From Bacillota bacterium (GTDB taxonomy: Bacteria; Bacillota; Sulfobacillia; JAJZYS01; JAJYTV01), in contig JAJYNV010000312.1 of NCBI GenBank assembly GCA_021786135.1, positions 1 to 9,692 of the forward strand: DNA of 9,692 nucleotides, in the 5' to 3' direction. Positions 1-5,980 of this stretch are shown here, in pieces (position 1 is the first letter of the stretch; every line of letters starts with the position of its first letter). Position numbers and translations under genes: made by a program. The notes below the pieces were generated by a model. The model saw nothing but the letters and a program-made list of their open reading frames with translations, searched no databases and was not told the origin of the DNA.

Positions 1-566
1 CGGCGGAATACTCCGTGCAGCACCAGCGCGGAGATGAATGCCACGCCCGTGACGATGATGGAAGCCACCGCGGTGCCGGCCGGGTCGAGCGAACCGGCCG
101 CCGCGCGCATGGCGATGGTTCCGGCCGGCAGCAGATTCAGTGCGGCCGAGTTCAGCACCAGGAAGAGGATCATCTCGTCCGACGCCGTTTCCTTCTCCGG
201 CATCGCGTGCGCGAGCTCCTGCATGGCCTTGAGACCGAACGGCGTTGCCGCCGATCCAAGGCCAAGCGCGTTGGCTACAAGGTTCATCGCCATCAGGGCA
301 AAGGCCGGATGCCCGTCCGGAAGCTTGCGGAAGAGCAGGCGCAGGAGCGGTAGCAACGGCCGCGCGAGCAACTCGAGCAAACCGCTCTTTTCCGCGATGC
401 GGCTCAGCCCGAACCAGAACGCAGTCACCGCCGCGAGGTCCATGGCCAGCTTGGCTGCCTGCATCGCCTGCGTGAAGAGCCCAGACCCCAGGCTGTCGAT
501 CGTACCGTGCGCACCGCCGACGCCTAGGGCGATCAGCATCAGGAGCGCCCACACGGCGTTCAGCAT
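1..566 (-). CDS. spmA: Spore maturation protein A (nucleoside-recognition/gate domain membrane protein), 3' end cut by window edge
   Basis: The reverse strand from ATG at 566 reads open to the window edge, giving 188 residues and no stop. B. subtilis SpmA is about 196 residues from memory, so only a short tail is missing. The translation starts MLNAVWALLMLIALGVG and has several hydrophobic segments. It carries the family-typical stretch MNLVANALGLGSAATPFGLK at about residues 94-113, followed by an acidic loop and a further FLVLNSAALNLLP membrane segment. SpmA with SpmB is needed for spore-core dehydration in Bacillus; related gate-domain proteins also occur outside spore formers. The start is supported by an AGGGGG Shine-Dalgarno about 8 nt upstream on the minus strand. 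spmB would be expected next, beyond the left edge. The gene diverges from panD across a 109-bp gap. The family call is firm; a sporulation role is inferred from the family. Confidence 0.88.
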   Translation of the reverse strand, partial: MLNAVWALLMLIALGVGGAHGTIDSLGSGLFTQAMQAAKLAMDLAAVTAFWFGLSRIAEKSGLLELLARPLLPLLRLLFRKLPDGHPAFALMAMNLVANALGLGSAATPFGLKAMQELAHAMPEKETASDEMILFLVLNSAALNLLPAGTIAMRAAAGSLDPAGTAVASIIVTGVAFISALVLHGVFR

Positions 567-632
567 CGAGCTACCCCCTGCCCTGTTTCTATGGCTCGTC
601 GCGACAGGGAAGACCAGGCCCGGGTAAGAGCG

Positions 633-663
633 CATATGCTGTCTGCGGTTCGATTTCGGTCAA
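633..663 (-). promoter_or_regulatory. Possible promoter for spmA in the divergent spmA/panD gap
   Basis: On the minus strand TTGACC (663-658) lies 19 nt upstream of CATATG (638-633). That is a fair -35 match with a weak -10 and a slightly long spacer, and it would give a leader of about 60 nt before spmA. The -10-like hexamer sits within the 8-bp palindrome GCATATGC (632-639), which might also be a small operator. I see no convincing sigma-F or sigma-G box and no clear plus-strand promoter for panD in the same gap. Confidence 0.27.
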
Positions 664-675
664 GGGGGACTCAGG

Positions 676-1041
676 GTGCTCTATGCAGTTCTTCGCTCGA
701 AGATCCACCGGGCGCGCGTGACGGAGGCGGTCCTCGACTACCAGGGCAGCCTTTCGCTCGACGCGGATCTGATGGCTGCGGCCGACCTCAGGGAGTTCGA
801 CTGGGTGCAAATCACGTCGATGGCCAACGGTGCCCGTTGGCAGACCTATGTCCTGACCGCGCCCAAGGGCAGCGGCACCGTCCGCGCGAACGGTGCGGCC
901 GCACGCCACTTCGCGCCCGGCGACGAAGTGATCATCCTCGCGTTCGCCTACGCGACCGCCGAGGAACGCCTGCGCAGCTTACCGCGCATCGTCCACGTCG
1001 ATGGGGCCAACCAGCCGGTGACACCTACAGGAGACCTGTAG
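676..1041 (+). CDS. panD: Aspartate 1-decarboxylase (pyruvoyl-dependent)
   Basis: The 121-residue product fits PanD along its whole length. PanD decarboxylates L-aspartate to beta-alanine, the precursor of the pantothenate and coenzyme A side chain, in the cytoplasm. The self-cleavage site Gly24-Ser25 is in exactly the expected place (YQGS); after cleavage Ser25 becomes the pyruvoyl cofactor. Other family residues visible are Lys9 and His11 in the N-terminal SKIHRARV stretch, Arg54 and Tyr58 (ARWQTY), and Asn72-Gly73-Ala-Ala (ANGAA). The GTG start at 676 has AGGGGG 8-9 nt upstream and places the cleavage site correctly. panB and panC are not in the window. The gene is first of a probable operon, 49 bp ahead of the menC-like gene, and diverges from spmA. 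The E. coli enzyme needs the maturation factor PanZ; none is seen here. Confidence 0.95.
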   Translation: MLYAVLRSKIHRARVTEAVLDYQGSLSLDADLMAAADLREFDWVQITSMANGARWQTYVLTAPKGSGTVRANGAAARHFAPGDEVIILAFAYATAEERLRSLPRIVHVDGANQPVTPTGDL

Positions 1042-1042
1042 G
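1024..1042 (+). other. Small hairpin across the panD stop codon
   Basis: CCTACAG (1024-1030), a 5-nt GAGAC loop and CTGTAGG (1036-1042) form a 7-bp perfect stem enclosing the panD stop. A competing pairing, CAGGAGA (1028-1034) with TCTCCTG (1056-1062), is possible. There is no T tract, so this is not a standard terminator. At most it may modulate coupling to the menC-like gene. Confidence 0.35.
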
Positions 1043-1090
1043 CACTAGTGGAAGATCTCCTGCATCGTGCCCCGAAGGGAGCCTTCACGC

Positions 1091-2200
1091 GTGCAGCTTC
1101 GTCAGGTGGAGATCTTCGCTTTGCGGATGCGCCTGAGACACCCGTTCGAAACCAGCTTCGGCCGCGAGGACGACCGGGAGTTCCTCCTGGTGCGCGCCGA
1201 GACCGAGGACTTCGTGGGCTGGGGCGAAGTGACGGTATCCAGAGACCCCTTCTACTCCTACGAGACCGTAGCGACGGCGCAATCGGTGCTGCACGATTAC
1301 CTCGTGCCGTGGGTCCTTGCCAGGCCGATCGGCCATCCGGACGAACTCGGCCCACGTTTCGCACAGGTGCGAGGCCACCAGATGGCCAAGTCCGGCCTGG
1401 AAGGGGCGGTATGGGACATCTACGCCCAGGAGCTCGGTCTGCCCCTCAGCACGGCACTGGGCGGGACGCGGCAAGAGATCGAGGTAGGCATCTCGATCGG
1501 CATCGAGCCGACCGCGGAGCTATTGCTGAAGCAGGTGGAACGATTCCTCGGCGAGGGTTACCGGCGCTTCAAGATCAAGATCAAGCCGGGCGTCGACTAC
1601 GACCGGCTCAAGGCGGTGCGCAAAGAGTTCGGAGCGATCCCCATGATGGCCGACGCGAACTCGGCCTACACGCTCGATGACCTGCCCCTGCTGCAGCGGC
1701 TGGATGATCTCGACCTGATGATGATCGAACAGCCCTTGGCCTATGACGACATCATCGACCATGCCACGCTGCAGAAGCAGCTCAGGACACCGATCTGCCT
1801 CGACGAGAGCATCCATGGCCCGGGAGACCTCAGGAAGGCCATCGCCCTTGGCTCCGGACGCATCCTGAACGTCAAGATCGGACGGCTGGGCGGACTTTCC
1901 GAGTCCGTGCAGAGCCACAATCTGTGCCAGGATGCCGGCTGGCCCGTCTGGTGCGGCGGCATGCTGGAGTCTGGCGTCGGCCGACTCCACAATGTGGCCA
2001 TCACCACGCTGCCCGGCTTCACGCTGCCCGGCGATACGGCAGCCAGCAGCCGGTACTGGCAGGAGGACATCATCGAACCCGAGGTGATCGTCTCGCCGAG
2101 GGGTACCATACAGGTGCCGGATGCGCCAGGTCTGGGACACAAGGTGCGCGAAGACATGGTGCGATCGATGGCCCATGCGCACTGGGCGATGCGCAGCTAG
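1091..2200 (+). CDS. menC: o-Succinylbenzoate synthase / N-succinylamino-acid racemase family enzyme (enolase superfamily)
   Basis: A muconate-lactonizing-type enolase-superfamily protein of 369 residues, close to family length. Catalytic features in order, numbered from the GTG at 1091: a lysine-rich KIKIKPG strand (161-167) with the first catalytic lysine, metal ligand Asp188 in MADAN, metal ligand Glu213 in IEQPL, Asp238 in CLDES, the second catalytic Lys262 in NVKIGRLGG, and the C-terminal CGGMLESGVGR loop (288-298) typical of the OSBS/NSAR branch. OSBS dehydrates SHCHC in menaquinone synthesis; close relatives racemise N-succinylamino acids and some do both. No other men gene and no N-succinyl hydrolase is visible, so the two roles cannot be separated. 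I prefer GTG 1091 because AAGGGAG (1074-1080) lies 10 nt upstream; an in-frame GTG at 1067 would add eight residues. The stop is directly followed by the regulator's ATG. Confidence 0.88.
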   Translation: MQLRQVEIFALRMRLRHPFETSFGREDDREFLLVRAETEDFVGWGEVTVSRDPFYSYETVATAQSVLHDYLVPWVLARPIGHPDELGPRFAQVRGHQMAKSGLEGAVWDIYAQELGLPLSTALGGTRQEIEVGISIGIEPTAELLLKQVERFLGEGYRRFKIKIKPGVDYDRLKAVRKEFGAIPMMADANSAYTLDDLPLLQRLDDLDLMMIEQPLAYDDIIDHATLQKQLRTPICLDESIHGPGDLRKAIALGSGRILNVKIGRLGGLSESVQSHNLCQDAGWPVWCGGMLESGVGRLHNVAITTLPGFTLPGDTAASSRYWQEDIIEPEVIVSPRGTIQVPDAPGLGHKVREDMVRSMAHAHWAMRS

Positions 2201-2827
2201 ATGACACGACCGGCGAAAGAGGGCCAGACGGGTCGCCAGGAGGCGCTTCTCGCCGCGGCGGCCGCCGTCTTCGCGCAGCAGGGCTACCACGCGGCGACCA
2301 TCGCGGAAATCGCACGACGGGCCCATGTGGCCACTGGGACCTTCTATCTCTACTTCCCGTCGAAGGAGCAGTGTTTCGGCCAGCTCATCGCCACTCTGTA
2401 CGACGAGGTGCTGAGAGAAGTCCGACGGCGCAGACGCGGCGCCGGGAGCGTGCTCGTCAAGCTGGATCGATCTGTGCAGGCCGTGCTGCAATGCTTCAGG
2501 CAGCGCCAGGACCTGGCGTCGATCGTGCTGTTGCAGGCCTCCGGCGCGACGAAACCGCTGCAGGAACGCCTCACCGCGATCGAGTCGGACCTTCTCCATC
2601 TCCTTGCCACGGATCTAGCCGAAGCAGTGCAAGCTGGACTCATCCCCCCGGGTGACGCGGCGTTGAGAGCGCGACTCGTCCTGGGCGCCATGCGCGAGGC
2701 CCTGGTTTATGGCTTGGCTCAGTCCGGGCAGTCTGCCCCCGCCGACGCCGAAGTGCGCCGCTTCCTGCTCTGGGCTGTCGGCGGACAGGCCGCCCCTGTT
2801 GAGGAAGAAAGTTCTGCTACGTCTTAG
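2201..2827 (+). CDS. TetR/AcrR-family transcriptional regulator
   Basis: 208 residues with a classic TetR N-terminal DNA-binding domain: an opening helix RQEALLAAAAAVFAQQGYH (about 12-30), then the helix-turn-helix TIAEIARRAHVATGTFYLYF (33-52) ending in the signature YFPSKE. The remainder is a helical ligand-binding and dimer domain with no recognisable ligand signature, as usual in this family. The ATG begins immediately after the TAG of the menC-like gene with no strong Shine-Dalgarno, so translation is probably coupled. The next gene starts within 40 bp. Known family members mostly repress nearby genes in response to a small molecule; here the operon it sits in and the downstream solute-binding protein are natural candidates. 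No operator could be assigned with confidence. Confidence 0.9.
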   Translation: MTRPAKEGQTGRQEALLAAAAAVFAQQGYHAATIAEIARRAHVATGTFYLYFPSKEQCFGQLIATLYDEVLREVRRRRRGAGSVLVKLDRSVQAVLQCFRQRQDLASIVLLQASGATKPLQERLTAIESDLLHLLATDLAEAVQAGLIPPGDAALRARLVLGAMREALVYGLAQSGQSAPADAEVRRFLLWAVGGQAAPVEEESSATS

Positions 2828-2863
2828 TAGATGCGGGCATCGCACGAAACTGGAGGTGTGCCG

Positions 2864-4507
2864 TTGCATCGCCTAGCCATCATCGCAGCCGTCGCCAGCC
2901 TCCTGCTGACGTTCGGCGGCACCGCGCAGGCAGGAGGCACGGCGCCGGCAGCGTCCCCCGTTTTGAGGGTGGGCGTCGTGGGCACGTTCGGCACCCTCAA
3001 TCCCCTGCTCTATAGCACCCAGGCTGCCGCAGACGTCCTTGGCGCGACCTCGGACGGTCTCATGAGCTACCGTCCCGCCAGCGCAGACGGTAGCCTCCAC
3101 TACGTGTGGCGGCCCGATCTCCTTGCGTCGACGCCTCGCATCACGATAACGGGCACACCGGGCCCCACAGCCGACGTGACCATCGTCTATCGCCTGCGCC
3201 GGGGCCTGCGCTGGTCCGACGGCAAGCCTCTGACGTCGCGGGACATCCGCTTCACATGGCAGGCTATCATGGCGCCCGGCAACGGAGCCTACCAAGCCGG
3301 ATACAACCAGATCACAGCGATCGCTACGCCCGACCGCCTCACCGCCATCGTCCACATGCATGGCACTTTCGCGGCCTGGCAGACCCTCTTCTCTGCCCTG
3401 CTGCCCTGGCATGCGCTGCATAGCCGCCTTCAAACCATCGCGACCGACAAGGCCTACAGCGATCATCCGCTGTCGACCGGGCCGTACGCTGTGCATCAGT
3501 ATAGGAACCCAAGCGTGGTGCTCGTGGCGAACCCGTATTACTCGGGCCAGGACGGGCCGCGGCCGGCATTCAAGGAGATCGTGGTGTCGTCCTACAGCCG
3601 ACAGTCCTATCTCGTCGCGGCGCTCGAGAAGCATCAGGTCGATCTGGGCGATCTCATGGCGCTCAACACAGGCACCGTCCAGACGCTGCGCAACCAGCGC
3701 TTCGCCATCGACAGCGTGCCGAGCACAGTATTCGAGCAGTTCACCTTCAACCTGCGCGATCCGATCGCCGGCGACCTGAACGTACGGAGGGCCTTCTATC
3801 TGGCATTGAATCGCCAGAAGATGGCCGCCAGCATCTCAGGCGGCCGCTGGCAGGTCGCGACATCGGACCAGCCGCCCTGGAGCTGGGCGTTCAACCCGAA
3901 GGTGCCGGTGGTGCATCAGAACGTTGTCCAGGCCCGCAGCATCCTCGCACAGGACGGCTGGCAGATCGGCAAGGACGGGTTCTTCCAGAAGAACGGACAG
4001 GAACTCGTGCTGGACGTCTCCCTGACCCATACGCCGCTCCATGCTGCGATCATGCATTATGTGACGCGCGAGGAAGCCAAGGCGGGCATCCGCGTCCTGC
4101 CCGTCTACTTCACGACCCAGGCCCTGTTCGGACCCAACGGCATGTTTGCGCAGGGCACCTTCCAGGTGGGTGAGTTCGGTCTCATGAACAACGTCGACCC
4201 CGACGACGCTGCGATCTGGAATTCGAACCTCGGCAGCCCCTACCAGCAGGGAGACGACTTCTCCGGCTACCAGAATCCGAATGTCAACCAGTGGACGCTC
4301 GATGCCCTCAACCAGATGAACCCGTCGCTGCGGGCGCAGGATTACCGGCGGGTACAGATGCAGCTCTACGAGGACCTTCCCATGGTGCCGCTCTTCTACG
4401 CCTCGACCGAGACGGTCTATAGCCCTCGGAGGATCGCGCGCGTCTCGCTGAGCGCCTATAGTGGCACATTGTGGAACGCGAACACCTGGCGCCTCCCTTC
4501 CAAGTAG
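2864..4507 (+). CDS. Secreted ABC-transporter solute-binding protein, family 5 (oligopeptide/nickel type), no lipobox
   Basis: Family-5 extracellular solute-binding protein (OppA/DppA-like). I place the start at TTG 2864 because GGAGGT (2852-2857) lies 6 nt upstream and the product then opens with a compact signal peptide, MHRLAIIAAVASLLLTFGGTAQA, cleavable after AQA (residue 23); an in-frame ATG at 2831 would add eleven residues. The mature protein has the family hallmarks LRRGLRWSDGKPLTSRDIRF (about 110-129) and STGPY (204-208), an Asn-Pro-Tyr-Tyr motif, and a second lobe with FNLRDP and NVRRAFYLALNR. At 547 residues the length is normal. There is no cysteine anywhere, so it cannot be a lipoprotein; this is unusual for a single-membrane bacterium. 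No permease or ATPase gene lies in the window, so it is an orphan here. The ligand is unknown: peptides are commonest, but nickel, sugars and opines also occur in the family. Confidence 0.9.
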   Translation: MHRLAIIAAVASLLLTFGGTAQAGGTAPAASPVLRVGVVGTFGTLNPLLYSTQAAADVLGATSDGLMSYRPASADGSLHYVWRPDLLASTPRITITGTPGPTADVTIVYRLRRGLRWSDGKPLTSRDIRFTWQAIMAPGNGAYQAGYNQITAIATPDRLTAIVHMHGTFAAWQTLFSALLPWHALHSRLQTIATDKAYSDHPLSTGPYAVHQYRNPSVVLVANPYYSGQDGPRPAFKEIVVSSYSRQSYLVAALEKHQVDLGDLMALNTGTVQTLRNQRFAIDSVPSTVFEQFTFNLRDPIAGDLNVRRAFYLALNRQKMAASISGGRWQVATSDQPPWSWAFNPKVPVVHQNVVQARSILAQDGWQIGKDGFFQKNGQELVLDVSLTHTPLHAAIMHYVTREEAKAGIRVLPVYFTTQALFGPNGMFAQGTFQVGEFGLMNNVDPDDAAIWNSNLGSPYQQGDDFSGYQNPNVNQWTLDALNQMNPSLRAQDYRRVQMQLYEDLPMVPLFYASTETVYSPRRIARVSLSAYSGTLWNANTWRLPSK

Positions 4508-4518
4508 GCGTATGACAA

Positions 4519-4549
4519 GGCCCCGCCGCCCAGCCGCGGCGGCGGGGCC
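4519..4549 (+). terminator. Strong GC-rich hairpin ending the panD operon
   Basis: GGCCCCGCCGCC (4519-4530) pairs perfectly with GGCGGCGGGGCC (4538-4549) around a 7-nt loop, starting 11 bp past the solute-binding-protein stop. The T tract is missing (CACTCGTCTCA follows). It may therefore work as a weak intrinsic terminator or a 3'-end stabiliser, but its position fits the operon end. Confidence 0.7.
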
Positions 4550-4721
4550 CACTCGTCTCACCAGGGACAGGCGATGGGTCGCATGGTCCACACGGCCAGC
4601 ACATTGGTGTTAGCATAAGACTATAGCGAGGGCCACTTGGCGGCGATCGTGCTCCAGTTGTCCCAAGCGCCATTTCCATGAAGGGAAGAAGCCCGGGTCT
4701 TGCCGGGCGCCGCCTACGACG

Positions 4722-5195
4722 TTGCCGGAGGAGTTCCATCGCCTGATGGGCAGCTGGGCGACCGGTGTCACCGTCGTCACATGCCTGGGTCCGCACGGAC
4801 CGCACGGCATGACGGCGAACGCTTTTCTCTCGGTATCGCTCGAGCCGCCTCTTGTCCTCGTGTCGATCGGCCAAGAGAACGACTCGCACGCGATCATCAG
4901 CGCATCGCAGCGCTTCGCGGTCTCGATCCTCGCCGCGTCGCAGCAGCATCTCTCGGTTCACTTCGCGCAGCGCTTCAAGGACTCTGGGCAGGCGCTCGCA
5001 GCTGTCGCCTGGTCTTTGAGCCCTTCAGGCCTACCGTGGATCGACGGGGCGGTCGGACACCTCGAGTGTGCCGTGGAAGGGATCTTCACCGCGCAGGACC
5101 ACACGCTTTTCCTTGGACGAGTCCTGCACCTCGACGGTCCAACCGACGCATCGCCGCTTGTCTACTTCCGCTCGCGCTACACGACCACCGGCTGA
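4722..5195 (+). CDS. Flavin reductase-like (FMN-binding split-barrel, DIM6/NTAB family) protein
   Basis: A 157-residue flavin reductase-like domain. Family motifs: ATGVTVVT (13-20), the flavin-phosphate strand GMTANAFLSVSLEPPLVLVS (29-48), RFAVSILAASQ (64-74), FAQRF (81-85), and a C-terminal YFRSRY typical of the split-barrel family. Such proteins use NAD(P)H to reduce FMN or FAD, often to feed a two-component monooxygenase; no such oxygenase is nearby, so the partner is unknown. The start is uncertain. TTG 4722 keeps the usual N-terminal helix (EEFHRLMGSWATGV) but has no Shine-Dalgarno. ATG 4746 has GGAGGAG 12 nt upstream but would trim the helix. The frame is open back to 4614 with no ATG, GTG or TTG before 4722. 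The C-terminus looks complete; insertion-sequence remnants begin just after the stop. Confidence 0.82.
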   Translation: MPEEFHRLMGSWATGVTVVTCLGPHGPHGMTANAFLSVSLEPPLVLVSIGQENDSHAIISASQRFAVSILAASQQHLSVHFAQRFKDSGQALAAVAWSLSPSGLPWIDGAVGHLECAVEGIFTAQDHTLFLGRVLHLDGPTDASPLVYFRSRYTTTG

Positions 5196-5215
5196 CCATT
5201 GGCTGTGCCGGTGGT
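5184..5215 (+). other. Inverted repeat spanning the flavin-reductase stop codon
   Basis: ACCACCGGC (5184-5192) and GCCGGTGGT (5207-5215) form a 9-bp perfect stem around a 14-nt loop that begins with the TGA stop. The right arm overlaps the presumed end of the IS256-like remnant. It may act as a weak 3' end for the flavin-reductase mRNA, or it may be chance in GC-rich DNA. Confidence 0.35.
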
Positions 5216-5238
5216 GTCCAGAACGTAGTGGACTTCGA
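5208..5238. repeat. Probable terminal inverted repeat of the decayed IS256-family element
   Basis: Read on the plus strand this stretch contains GGTGGTGTCCAGAACGTAG, resembling the GTGTCCAGAAA-type ends of many IS256-family elements. It lies just outside the transposase remnant, on its 3' side, where the right-hand end of the element should be. The matching opposite end is not seen in the window, so the boundary is approximate and the assignment rests on resemblance. Confidence 0.45.
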
Positions 5239-5260
5239 GACGCCCGATTTCGCGGATTAT

Positions 5261-5530
5261 CTAGCTCGCACGGGCTGTAGCTTCGTCGAGGCGGGCACCA
5301 CCGGCGGCCCGGCGCAGCGCCTGGTCGCCGATGGTGAAGCGCGAGACGCGGCGGACGGTGGCGCGCAGTTGCGAGCTCAGAGCCTCGATCGCGTCGGTGG
5401 TGCGCAGGCCACGGCGTAGCTGGGCAGGAAGGCCCAGCTTTAGCACGGCGAGGGTCTGCTCGAGCCCCTCGCGCAGGCTGCCGGCGGCGCCGGGGTACTT
5501 GACGTCCACCTCCTTGGCGAGCGCCTCGCG
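5261..5530 (-). pseudogene. IS256-family (mutator-type) transposase, C-terminal remnant
   Basis: The minus-strand frame encodes about 89 residues that line up with the C-terminal third of IS256-family transposases: a KYPGAAGSLREGLEQTLAVL helix, LGLPAQLRRGLRTTDAIEAL with the catalytic-Glu context (usually TTN-IES), then the Arg-rich stretch that normally reads NVKRWRDG (here RRVSRFTIGD) and ALRRAAGGARLDEA, ending at TAG 5261. Intact proteins run to roughly 400 residues. Here the N-terminal part and both catalytic aspartates are missing, and homology stops near 5530, so it is non-functional. The open frame continues back to 5674, but that extension does not resemble transposase. The usual C-terminal FRRVKGYRDLP motif is also lost, suggesting a frameshift or point decay near the end. 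Confidence 0.75.
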
Positions 5531-5645
5531 GTCAACTCCTTTCTCGTGCACCCCGAGTCTGACAATCCCGGGGAGGAGGGCGCCACCCGCATTCCCCACT
5601 GAAATTCGGAACCTACCCGGGGCGTGTCTGGTCCCGTGCACGACC
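5531..5645. other. Unassigned spacer next to the transposase remnant
   Basis: No gene is recognisable. The minus strand contains GGTTCCGAATTTCAGTGGGG, which loosely recalls sequence found at ends of some insertion elements, but I could not assign it to a family. It is probably scar DNA left by the insertion or a later deletion. Confidence 0.3.
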
Positions 5646-5674
5646 GTGCCGCCTGCCGTTGCGGCAGGCGGCAC
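5646..5674 (-). terminator. 13-bp perfect hairpin after the MoaD-like gene
   Basis: GTGCCGCCTGCCG (5646-5658) and CGGCAGGCGGCAC (5662-5674) pair perfectly around a 3-nt loop, about 30 bp beyond the stop of the sulfur-carrier gene in its direction of transcription. No T tract follows. Position and stability suggest the 3' end of the four-gene minus operon; it also shields that operon from the insertion-sequence scar. Confidence 0.65.
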
Positions 5675-5704
5675 TTGCCCGACAAGGTGCAGGACCTTAC
5701 CTGA

Positions 5705-5980
5705 TCAACCGCCTGAGATGGCGCGCAGAAGCCAGACCTCGTCGCCGTCCTTCAGCTGGGTTGTCCAGAGCTTATGACGCTCGACCTTGGTCTCACCAAC
5801 GAACAGGTTGAGATGGGGCCTGATCTGGCCGTCCGCCTCCACGATCCTGGGCAGGAGGGAAGGGCTCGAGACGGCGACGTCCTGCAACAGCTCCCCTAGA
5901 CTCTGGCGGGCAGGCTGCCGGGTGTGCGGGGCCATGCCCACCTCCCGCGCCAGATCATCCGGCAGATGCAGGGTGATCAT
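5705..5980 (-). CDS. MoaD/ThiS-family ubiquitin-like sulfur-carrier protein
   Basis: A 91-residue protein with the beta-grasp layout of MoaD/ThiS: an N-terminal strand MITLHLP, a helix LGELLQDVAVSSPSLLPRIV, then PHLNLFVGETKV, a DGDEVWLLRAISGG end and a terminal Gly-Gly. In this family the C-terminal glycine is adenylated by a MoeB/ThiF-type enzyme and then carries sulfur as a thiocarboxylate, for molybdopterin, thiamine, tungsten-cofactor or amino-acid biosynthesis. No E1-like enzyme, MoaE or ThiG is in the window, so the target is unknown. The ATG overlaps the stop of the upstream propeller gene as ATGA, indicating coupled translation and probably linked function. It is last in the operon, followed by a 13-bp hairpin. 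It could be a housekeeping MoaD, but pairing with a propeller rather than moa genes argues for a separate role. Confidence 0.87.
   Translation of the reverse strand: MITLHLPDDLAREVGMAPHTRQPARQSLGELLQDVAVSSPSLLPRIVEADGQIRPHLNLFVGETKVERHKLWTTQLKDGDEVWLLRAISGG

Noticed and set aside
1520..2599. 359-codon open frame on the minus strand opposite the menC-like and tetR genes
   Set aside because: It is the antisense shadow of two well-supported genes in GC-rich DNA; its translation is His/Arg-rich with no family motifs, and it spans two plus-strand genes.
3836..4591. 251-codon minus-strand frame opposite the solute-binding protein
   Set aside because: Antisense shadow of a clear family-5 binding protein; the translation is low-complexity Arg/Val-rich and crosses the terminator hairpin.
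4604..4627. AT-richer patch with TATAGC as a promoter for the flavin-reductase gene
   Set aside because: The only -35-like hexamer (TTGGTG) is 11 nt from it, too close; no acceptable pair was found, so a promoter there is possible but unsupported.
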